Positions 53,672 to 64,000 of a stretch of 64,000 nucleotides of DNA are shown here, in pieces. The first letter of the stretch is position 1, and every line of letters starts with the position of its first letter. The translations under genes and the position numbers were made by a program. Below the pieces are notes generated by a model. That model worked only from the letters and a program-made list of their open reading frames with translations. It made no database searches and had not been told where the DNA came from. The stretch is taken from assembly GCF_014174275.1 (NCBI RefSeq), contig NZ_JABEQK010000006.1:124001-188000 (forward strand), in the 5' to 3' direction. Source of the DNA: Gluconacetobacter takamatsuzukensis. Lineage in GTDB: Bacteria > Pseudomonadota > Alphaproteobacteria > Acetobacterales > Acetobacteraceae.

Positions 53672-54682
53672 CTATAGTCGGGAAGCCGCCTGGGCGTCAT
53701 AGCTGGTCAGGATCGTCCGGTACTGGGCCCGCAGGAACTGCGCCGCCTGGTCGGGCTCGTCTCCGGCCGCAAGCTGTCCCTTGAAGGATTCCACGCTGTC
53801 GTGGCCCTTCCGCTCCATCCAGCCCCGCAGGTCGGCCAGCATCGTGGCCAGAAAGCCGGGCCCGTTGCGCAGCAGGGCCGAGGTCGTCATCACGGCATCC
53901 GCCCCGGCCAGCAGGTATTTCACCACATCCCCCCCGCTCCACACGCCGGTCGAGGCACCGATCGAGATCGGCACCTGCCGCGACAGCAGCCCGACCCACA
54001 TCAGCGGCAGGCGAATGTCGTACGGGCTGCTCAGATGCAGGTCGTCGCGCGCCGTCAGCGCGGTCAGGTCGACATCCGGCCCATAGAACCGGTTGAACAG
54101 CACCAGCCCGTCCGCCCCGGCTTCCGCGAACTTCACCGCCATATGCCCGGGCGAGCTGAAAAAGGGCGCCATCTTGACGCTGACGGGCACATGCACCGCC
54201 GCCTTCACCCGCCGCAGGATCTCCAGCGACGATTCCTCGACCCACGCTCCGCTTTCCGTGGTGTCGGCGGGCACGCGATAGATGTTCAGCTCGATCGCCG
54301 AGGCCCCCGCCTGTGCCAGCTTGCGGGCAAAATCGACCCATCCGTTGGCCGAACAGCCGTTCAGGCTGGCGATGATCGGCACCCCGGCCCGTTCCACGGC
54401 ACGCCGCAACGTCTCCAGCCGTCCGTCCAGCACGTTTCCACCCGGGGCCGGCGGCAGATACCCCGCCGCTTCCGGCTGGCAATCCGTGCCCATATCCGTG
54501 ATGGTCGCCTCGGCCAGTTCCTCGGCGACGATCTGTTCCTCGAAGATCGACGACAGCACGATCGCCGCCGCCCCCGCATCGGCCAGCCGCAGGATGCCAT
54601 CCAGTTCGGCCGTCAGCGGCGATGCCGAGGCAACGATCGGATGCTTCAGCTCGAGACCGAGATAAGTCGTTCTCAGGTCCAT
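53672..54682 (-). CDS. Dihydroorotate dehydrogenase-like protein
   Basis: This 336-residue FMN TIM-barrel protein of the PRK07565 group has MDLRTTYLGLELKHPIVASASPLT, SLNGCSANGWVDFARKLAQAGA, VPVSVKMAPFFSS and GADAVMTTSALLRNGP. Such proteins often accompany pyruvate:ferredoxin oxidoreductase genes; their true substrate is unclear and a role in pyrimidine synthesis should not be assumed. The ATG at 54682 has GGGAGAG upstream. It lies 183 bp downstream of the PFOR stop, with the repeated structured element between them. Confidence 0.85.
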   Translation of the reverse strand: MDLRTTYLGLELKHPIVASASPLTAELDGILRLADAGAAAIVLSSIFEEQIVAEELAEATITDMGTDCQPEAAGYLPPAPGGNVLDGRLETLRRAVERAGVPIIASLNGCSANGWVDFARKLAQAGASAIELNIYRVPADTTESGAWVEESSLEILRRVKAAVHVPVSVKMAPFFSSPGHMAVKFAEAGADGLVLFNRFYGPDVDLTALTARDDLHLSSPYDIRLPLMWVGLLSRQVPISIGASTGVWSGGDVVKYLLAGADAVMTTSALLRNGPGFLATMLADLRGWMERKGHDSVESFKGQLAAGDEPDQAAQFLRAQYRTILTSYDAQAASRL

Positions 54683-54735
54683 AATCTTTTCTCTCCCAAT
54701 ACCCGCGTCCAGGCCGGTCTCCACACGCAATCCCG

Positions 54736-54865
54736 GTTTTGGCCCGGAAACGTGGACTGGTGAGCGAGAGCGGCCCAAAGGCCCGCACCCGTCGCGTGTT
54801 TCCGACCACCGGAGCACAGGAAACGCGCGTCGGCTCGCCACCAGCGCGCGTTTCCGGGCCAAAAC
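54736..54865 (-). repeat. Structured intergenic element, copy 2
   Basis: The outer arms TTTTGGCCCGGAAACG (54737-54752) and CGTTTCCGGGCCAAAA (54849-54864) pair perfectly, extended by one G-C pair. Inner CTGGTG/CACCAG (54757-54762/54839-54844) matches copy 1. Read on the minus strand it starts directly at the PFOR stop codon (54868-54866), exactly as copy 1 starts at its gene's stop. The core is homologous to copy 1, but the outer stem sequence is different and still paired. The interior hairpin GCGGGCC-TTT-GGGCCGC replaces the GCGCCCC stem of copy 1. Confidence 0.75.
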
Positions 54866-58470
<3,605 letters not shown>

Positions 58471-58474
<4 letters not shown>

Positions 58475-60153
58475 GCCCGCACCTTGAATCCCGACGGCGC
58501 CGGAGACGCGTCCGTGCCGTCCCCGCCCGCCCCGTCGGGCGTCATTTCGATCGCATGGCACGGGCACTGCTCGAAACAGGTCGCGCAGCCGGTGCACAGA
58601 TCCATCGACACCGCATATCCCTGCCCCGGCCCCAGCCGCGTAATCGCCTGTTCCGGACAGGCGGCATAGCAATTGTCGCATTCGAAGCAATTGCCGCACG
58701 ACAGGCAGCGCTGCGCCTCGTAGCGGGCATGGCGCTCGTCCAGCCCGGCATCCACCTCGTCGAACCCCAGCCGCTCCGCGACCGGCCGCTCGGCCTGCAC
58801 GCTGCGCGGCGCATCGCGGTAATCCGGCAGATGCAGCATGTCGAAGCTGACCAGCGGGTGCGCCGCCGGATGCACGTAGGCCTTGCCGGCCAGCCAGGCA
58901 TCGATCGCCCGCGCCGCCAGCTTGCCGTGCCCGGTCGCCGTGGTCATGGTCCGCGCGCCGCCGATGCAGTCGCCGCCGGCGAAAATGCCGGCCTGCCCCG
59001 TCATCAGGTCGGCATCCACCGCAACGGTGCCGTCCTTCTGCACCTTCACCGCCGCCGCATCCGCCAGCAGGGCCAGGTCGCTGTGCTGGCCCACCGCCAG
59101 CACCACCGCATCGGCGGCCAGCCGCTCCGTCTCGCCGGTCGGCGTCACGCTGCCGTCGGGGTTCATGGTCACCTTCTCGACCACCAGCCCGTCGGCGCCG
59201 AAATGATCGACCACGCTCAGCCAGCGCACCTTGGCGCCTTCGGCAACCGCCTCGGCCGCCTCGGCCGGCAGGGCCTCCATATGCTGCGGGTCATAGCGGA
59301 AGATGATGACCGTATCGGTCGCCCCCAGCCGCCGCGCGGTCCGCGCGGCATCCATCGCCACGTTGCCGCCGCCGACCACCGCGACGACGCGCCCCAGCGC
59401 CGGGCGCCCGCCCCGGCTGACATCGGCCAGCATGCTGATCGCATCGGTCATCTTCCGGCCGTCCATGGCCGGGATGTTCAGCCGGTTGGCCAGTTGCGCG
59501 CCGACCCCGACGAACACGGCGTCGAACCCGCCCTCCTGCTTCGCGCGCAGCACATCGTCCACCCGCTGGCCGCAGCGCAGCGTCACGCCCGGCAGGCCCG
59601 TGATCCGCGCGATATCCTTGCCCATCGGCTCGCGCGGCAGCCGATAGGCCGGGATGCCGTACATCATCATGCCGCCCGGCTGCTCCGCCGCATCGCGGAT
59701 CTCGACCTGGTGCCCCATCCGCGCCAGATGCCAGGCGCAGGACAGGCCGGCCGGCCCCGCGCCCACGACCAGCACCTTCCTGCCCGTCGCGGGCGCCACC
59801 GAAACCTGCCAGCCCTTCTCGGCCGCCAGATCGCCCAGAAACCGCTCGACGGCATGGATGGCCACCGGCGAATCCAGCTCGCCCCGGTTGCAGCCGCCCT
59901 CGCACGGGTGATAGCAGGCCCGGCCGTGGATGGCCGGCATGGGGTTGTTGGCCACCAGCGCCCGCCAGGCCTTTTCGTACTCGCCCGCCTGGGCCAGGGC
60001 CAGCCAGCCCTGGATATCCTCGCCGGCCGGGCAGGCATGGTTACAGGGCGGCAGGAAATGCATGTAGACGGGCTTCTGCCAGCGTCGGCTGCCGACCCCA
60101 CGCCGCGTCGTCTCCTGCAGCACCTGCGTCATGTCATCGAGTTTCAAAACCAT
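58471..60153 (-). CDS. GltD-like NADPH:acceptor oxidoreductase with C-terminal ferredoxin domain
   Basis: This is a 560-residue flavoprotein. The N-terminal Fe-S domain has PPCNHACPAGEDIQGW and CYHPCEGGCNRGELD. The FAD motif VLVVGAGPAGLSCAWHL is near residue 127, and the NADPH motif VVGGGNVAMDAARTARRLGA near 258. A C-terminal 2[4Fe-4S]-type region (CLSCGNCFECDNCYAACP; LCTGCATCFEQCPC) follows. It resembles the glutamate synthase small subunit but no large subunit is present, so it more likely moves electrons between NAD(P)H and ferredoxin for the coupled PFOR. The ATG at 60153 is preferred over a GTG at 60159. Confidence 0.88.
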
Positions 60154-60321
60154 CCCCACCCCCAGCCCACCGAGCCCGCCCGCGCATTATTGGCGCGTGG
60201 CCGGCCCATGCCGCACGACCGATACCACGAGATTATCGTTTCGACACCGATCCAGACAAACCCGCGCCCCGGAATCGGACACCGAACCGGCACCCTCCCC
60301 GTCCGAGGATTCGCCATTTTT

Positions 60322-60364
60322 GTCATAACATCGAATGGGCAGGAGCCCGTTTGACCGAAGTCAA
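60322..60364 (-). promoter_or_regulatory. FNR/FixK-type box and -10 upstream of the PFOR operon
   Basis: The perfect dyad TTGAC-CGAA-GTCAA lies at 60351-60364. On the minus strand TATGAC (60327-60322) is a plausible -10 box, putting the dyad centre near -42, the usual class II position. It precedes the GltD-like gene by about 200 bp. The regulator gene itself is not in the window. Confidence 0.62.
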
Positions 60365-60446
60365 TCGGCACAGATTTCTTTGATCTGTCATCGGGATGGC
60401 GATGGCGGCGGGAGGCGCGTCCCCGCGCCGCCCCCGCCCGCACCCA

Positions 60447-61391
60447 TCAGGTGCCCAGCACGGCCCGCAGGTCGCCGCCATGCCGCGCCAGCGCGGCTTC
60501 GGCCTCCGCCAGGCTCATCCCATGCCGGATCAGCACCGCCCGCTTGACGTTGCCGTCGCTGGCCGCAAGGGCCCGGGCAATCTGCTCGTCCGTACCCCCG
60601 GCCAGCAGCCGCACCATCCGCGCCGCACGCGTCTTCAGCTTGGCGTTGACGACGCGCATATCCACCATCTGCCCGCGATAGGCATGGCCCAGCCGCACCA
60701 TCAGCGCGGTGGAAAGCATGTTCAGCGCCGCCTTCTGCGCGGTGCCGGCCTTCAGCCGCGTCGAGCCGGAAATGACCTCCGGCCCGGTCGGCAGCACGAT
60801 CCCCCATTCGGCCTCGCGCAGCAGCCGCCCGCCGGGATTCGACGCAATGCCCACGGTCAGCGCGCCCCGCGCCCGCGCGGCAGCCACCGCGGCGCAGGTA
60901 TAGGGCGTGCCCCCGCTGGCGGCGATGCCGAACACCACATCATGCGGGCCCGGATCGTGGGACAGGATCTCCGCCCGGGCCGCATCCTCCCGGTCCTCGG
61001 CCCCTTCCACCGATTCGAACAGCGCAGCCGGCCCTCCGGCAAGCATCAGCACCAGCCGCTCGCCCGGCCAGCCGAAGGTCGGCGTCAGCTCCACACCGTC
61101 CTGAAGCCCGATCCGCCCCGAGGTACCGGCCCCCACGTAAAACAGCCGCCCCCCGGCGCGCAGCCCCGGCAGCGCGGCCTCCACCACCGCCTCCATCTGC
61201 GGCACGGCGGCCCGCACGATCGCCACCGCCGTCATCTGCGCCTCGGCCAGCGCGTCCAGGACCGATCCGGTCGGCCAGAGATCGATATCCCCATAGCGCG
61301 GATCGCGCTCCTCGGTGCCGATACCGGGCACGGGCGCGGAAACGGGGGTGGAATGCGGGCCTGTCGTCACGGTCTGGTCACTTCCCTGCAA
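60447..61391 (-). CDS. murQ: N-acetylmuramic acid 6-phosphate etherase
   Basis: This 314-residue cytoplasmic SIS-domain enzyme cleaves the lactyl ether of MurNAc-6-phosphate, giving GlcNAc-6-phosphate and D-lactate (EC 4.2.1.126), in cell-wall recycling. Motifs: TEERDPRYGDIDLWPTGSVL, FYVGAGTSGRIGLQDGVELTPTFGW and the C-terminal AVLIRHGMSLAEAEAAL. It overlaps the upstream symporter gene by 14 bp, implying co-translation and a shared substrate path. No MurNAc kinase gene is visible here. Confidence 0.95.
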   Translation of the reverse strand: MQGSDQTVTTGPHSTPVSAPVPGIGTEERDPRYGDIDLWPTGSVLDALAEAQMTAVAIVRAAVPQMEAVVEAALPGLRAGGRLFYVGAGTSGRIGLQDGVELTPTFGWPGERLVLMLAGGPAALFESVEGAEDREDAARAEILSHDPGPHDVVFGIAASGGTPYTCAAVAAARARGALTVGIASNPGGRLLREAEWGIVLPTGPEVISGSTRLKAGTAQKAALNMLSTALMVRLGHAYRGQMVDMRVVNAKLKTRAARMVRLLAGGTDEQIARALAASDGNVKRAVLIRHGMSLAEAEAALARHGGDLRAVLGT

Positions 61392-62889
61392 CGGAATCGG
61401 TCCCGCCCACGCGGCGGGACGAACGAAACATCATGGAAAGACAGGCGGGCGCCAGCATCATCCCGATCCCGGCCGGCACCAGCCACGGAAAGGCGATCGT
61501 CCACCCCACACGCTGGGCAAGGCCCATCAGCACGGCCATGCCGGCCAGCGAGACCAGGACCCCGACCACCGCATCACGCTCCCGCCCGCCCGGACACAGC
61601 ATGCCGAACAGAAACGCCCCCAATGTCGGCCCATAGGACCATCCCGCGACGGTCAGCCCCAGGATCACGGCCGATTTCGTCCCCCCGCCCAACACCATGG
61701 TCACGGCAACCAGCGCCACGGCCCAGAAGGCCGTCAGCACCCGCGCGGCAAACAGCGGCCCCGCCCGCCACCCGCATGCCTCGGCCATGCGCGCCACAAC
61801 CCGCGCCGGCACCGGCCCGAAATCCGTCAGCACCGACCCCGCCATGGCATTCAGCGTCGCGGACAGCGACCCCATGGTGGCACTCAGCACGCCCGCCACC
61901 AGCAGGCCGCTCAACCCGGCCGGCAGGCCGGTGACGATGAAATGCGGAAACAGCTCGTCCGCCGACCGAAAGCCCAGCGCCGCCAGCGGCGCCCCGCCCG
62001 ACCGCACCCACAACTGCACCCCGACCACCGACAGCAGCGTAAACAGCACCCCCACCAGCACGGCACTGCCGATCAGGGCCAGCCGCGCCGCCTGCAGGCT
62101 GCGGGCGGCCAGCAGCCGCTGGACCATCAGCTGGTCCGTCCCATGCGATGCCACGGACAGGATCGCCCCGCCCAGCAGGGCGGCGGCAGGGGTAAACGGG
62201 TCAGCAAACCACCGCGCGCCGGAGTGGACATGAAACAGGGCCAGCCGCCCGGCTCCCCACGCCGCCTGCCAGCCGCCGGCGCCACCCCACAGAATGCCCA
62301 CGCACAGCGCGGCCCCGAACAGATAGATGACCAGTTGCACGCTGTCCGACCACACCACGGCGCGCAGCCCGCCGAACAGCGTATAGGCCAGCGTCGCCGC
62401 CATGATCGCGACCAGCACCGTGCCCCGCCCCACCGGCAGGCCGGCATGGGTCAGCAGCCATACCAGCGGCAGCATGCCGGCCAGCAGGCGCACACCTTCC
62501 GCCACCAGCCGCGTCAGCAGAAACGCCCCGGCAGCGATCCTCTGCACCCGATACCCGAATCGCCGGCCGAGATACTGGTAGGCGCTGCTCATCCGCCCCT
62601 GGATGTAAAGCGGCAGGAACCACACGGCCACGACCAGCCGCCCGATCAGATACCCTCCTGCCAGGCCGGCAAAGACCAGCCCATTCGTGTAGCCGACCCC
62701 CGGCACGCTGATGAAGGTCAGGGTCGAGGTCTCGGTCGCCACCAGCGACAGGCACAGCGCCCACCAGGGCAAATCGTGATGCGCCGACAGGAAATCCCCC
62801 GCCGAGCGCCCCCGCCGCGCCATGGTCAGAGTCACGGCCAGCAGGACCACGAAATACAGGCCGATCACGGCAATATCGGCAGGTCGCAT
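61378..62889 (-). CDS. Sodium:solute symporter (SSS family)
   Basis: This 503-residue membrane protein has about 13 TM segments, starting DIAVIGLYFVVLLAVTLTMARR. SSS motifs include L-S-L-V-A-T-E-T-S-T-L-T-F-I-S-V-P-G in TM2 and G-L-L-V-A-G-V-L-S-A-T-M-G-S-L-S-A-T-L-N in the sodium-site helix. AGGGGG lies 6 bases before the ATG. Because it overlaps murQ, uptake of a muropeptide sugar or related amino sugar is plausible but not shown. A second SSS gene lies 119 bp upstream. Confidence 0.87.
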   Translation of the reverse strand: MRPADIAVIGLYFVVLLAVTLTMARRGRSAGDFLSAHHDLPWWALCLSLVATETSTLTFISVPGVGYTNGLVFAGLAGGYLIGRLVVAVWFLPLYIQGRMSSAYQYLGRRFGYRVQRIAAGAFLLTRLVAEGVRLLAGMLPLVWLLTHAGLPVGRGTVLVAIMAATLAYTLFGGLRAVVWSDSVQLVIYLFGAALCVGILWGGAGGWQAAWGAGRLALFHVHSGARWFADPFTPAAALLGGAILSVASHGTDQLMVQRLLAARSLQAARLALIGSAVLVGVLFTLLSVVGVQLWVRSGGAPLAALGFRSADELFPHFIVTGLPAGLSGLLVAGVLSATMGSLSATLNAMAGSVLTDFGPVPARVVARMAEACGWRAGPLFAARVLTAFWAVALVAVTMVLGGGTKSAVILGLTVAGWSYGPTLGAFLFGMLCPGGRERDAVVGVLVSLAGMAVLMGLAQRVGWTIAFPWLVPAGIGMMLAPACLSMMFRSSRRVGGTDSVAGK

Positions 62890-63008
62890 AAGCCCCCTCT
62901 GGCCGGCGGCAATTGTGAACCGCGCCCAAGCACAACAGTACCATAGCGACGCAGCCCGGCACGAGAAAGGCCCGGACAGGCACACACCAACCTGCCGCCC
63001 CTCCCCCG

Positions 63009-64000
63009 TCAGACGATGCCGGAAGCCGCTCCCGCGACACGCTTCCGCCGTTCCATCCACGCAATCGCACCGGCCACCAGCAGGTTGGCCACCAGCCCGA
63101 CCATCCCGGTATTCAGTCCCGCCGGCTGCAAGCCGGCAAGCGCGCCCCCCATGGCCACGGCATCCCCGACCACCAGCCCCGCCCCCAGCGCCCACGCCGA
63201 TAGCGGCCACCGCCAGAGGATCGCGGCAATACCGGGAATGAACTGCGACACGCCGAGGTAATAGAAGCTGGTCAGCGTCACCATCAGCCCCGACAGATGC
63301 CCCGCCGCCACGATCGAGAACAGCAGATAGAGCGCGATCACCGCCTGCGCCCCCCGCCTCTGTCCGGAATCCGACAGGCCATGCAGCAGGTTGCGCGACA
63401 CCAGCGGGCCGATGGCCAGGCAGGTGCCGGCCAGGATCACCAGCCCCGACAGCGCGCAGGCCCCGGCGGCCAGCCCGACCATCCAGTCCGGCACCAGCGC
63501 CCCGGCAGCGACCATGAACACCGCATTGGGCGTGGGCACCGGCAGCCCCGCTGAACGCGCATACAGCGCCACCAGATAGAGAAACGGAAACATCACCATA
63601 TACAGCGGCATGACGATCTGGTTGCGCCGCACCGTCCGCGCCGAACGCGCGGTAAACACGAAGGCCACCGTCTGCGGCGCCACGCAGAACGCCACGGCTT
63701 GGAGCGGAATGGTCGAAAGCGCATAGACCTGGTCCCGCAGCGCCACCGGCTGCCCCGTCCATGCCATGGGCGGCAAATGCGCCATCCCTCCGGCCCGCAG
63801 GGCGGCCAGCCCCACGACCGTCACCGCCATCAGCACCAGACTGTCCTTGATCACCGAGACATAGGCCGGCGCACGAATGCCCGAGAGCATGATCCAGGCA
63901 AAGGTCAGGCCGGCGGCGGCGGCGGTCGTCCACTGCTCGGGCAACCCCCAGTGAAACTGGTCGATGATGCGCAGCAGGCCGACGATCTGCAATTCACCCA
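63009..64000 (-). CDS. Sodium:solute symporter (SSS family), 5' end outside window
   Basis: The minus-strand frame is open to the window edge, so the N-terminus is missing. The visible 329 residues contain about eight or nine TM segments, with I-K-D-S-L-V-L, FCVAPQTVAFVFTARSARTVRRNQIVMPLY and a C-terminal Arg/Lys tail. The pattern fits the pantothenate/acetate-type branch of SSS. It is upstream of and co-directional with the other symporter and murQ. Confidence 0.82.
   Translation of the reverse strand, partial: GELQIVGLLRIIDQFHWGLPEQWTTAAAAGLTFAWIMLSGIRAPAYVSVIKDSLVLMAVTVVGLAALRAGGMAHLPPMAWTGQPVALRDQVYALSTIPLQAVAFCVAPQTVAFVFTARSARTVRRNQIVMPLYMVMFPFLYLVALYARSAGLPVPTPNAVFMVAAGALVPDWMVGLAAGACALSGLVILAGTCLAIGPLVSRNLLHGLSDSGQRRGAQAVIALYLLFSIVAAGHLSGLMVTLTSFYYLGVSQFIPGIAAILWRWPLSAWALGAGLVVGDAVAMGGALAGLQPAGLNTGMVGLVANLLVAGAIAWMERRKRVAGAASGIV

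Noticed and set aside
54683-54862. N-terminal extension of the DHOD-like protein through the second element
   Set aside because: The family starts at MDLRTTYLG. The 60 extra residues are element sequence, and a good ribosome site precedes the ATG at 54682.

Overview
This window is 64 kb of GC-rich chromosomal DNA. The dense gene packing, the high-GC alphaproteobacterial style of the proteins and the gene mix suggest an acetic acid bacterium (Acetobacteraceae, perhaps near Gluconacetobacter). That placement is inference from content, not from a marker gene. There is no rRNA, integrase, transposase, phage gene or CRISPR array. The only RNA genes seen are one tRNA-Asn and one riboswitch. Both window edges cut genes: a TPR-sulfotransferase on the left and a sodium:solute symporter on the right.

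Layout. 1-8 kb: sulfotransferase, Nudix hydrolase, a small hypothetical protein, an MHS-type transporter, adenine deaminase, a YnfM-like exporter and a DUF1697 protein. 8-11.5 kb: a large UPF1/DNA2-type SF1 helicase. 11.5-15.6 kb (minus): an MFS exporter, a GlcG/HbpS protein, an IclR regulator and an amino-acid permease. 15.7-20.3 kb: a methionine module with metE under a cobalamin riboswitch, and a divergent ArsR-methyltransferase regulator (SahR-like) followed by metF. The divergent promoters share an AT-rich palindrome. 20.3-27 kb: secreted proteins, a TetR regulator, a divergent IclR/gabD pair sharing a palindrome, an orphan Tat-type substrate-binding protein and tRNA-Asn. 27.4-32.5 kb: chemoreceptor, LysE exporter, YghU-type GST and an AraC regulator. 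32.8-38.7 kb: a complete RND efflux operon.

38.8-43.5 kb is a sulfide/persulfide locus. A Cys-less ArsR regulator and a 1-Cys peroxiredoxin lie on one strand. On the other lie a persulfide dioxygenase, a DUF442-sulfide:quinone oxidoreductase fusion and a TauE/SafE exporter. A 9-9-9 inverted repeat sits between the two arms. 43.5-50.8 kb (minus): a YhiI-RbbA-YhhJ type ABC export operon with its own outer-membrane channel and a beta-hydroxyacid dehydrogenase. 50.8-60.2 kb (minus): a pyruvate fermentation module made of a GltD-like Fe-S flavoprotein, pyruvate:ferredoxin oxidoreductase, a DHOD-like protein, a MaoC-phosphotransacetylase fusion and an MFS transporter. Two FNR/FixK-type boxes stand in front of its transcription units. 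60.4-64 kb: murQ with two tandem sodium:solute symporters.

The least explained structure is a pair of homologous intergenic elements (about 38663-38826 and 54736-54865, opposite strands). Each begins exactly at the stop codon of the preceding gene. The inner core is conserved, while the 16-18 bp outer stems differ in sequence but still pair, so this looks like a structured 3'-UTR/repeat family. No clearly new multi-gene system was found. The strongest leads are this element, the oxygen-type boxes on the PFOR/Pta module and the unusual persulfide locus.
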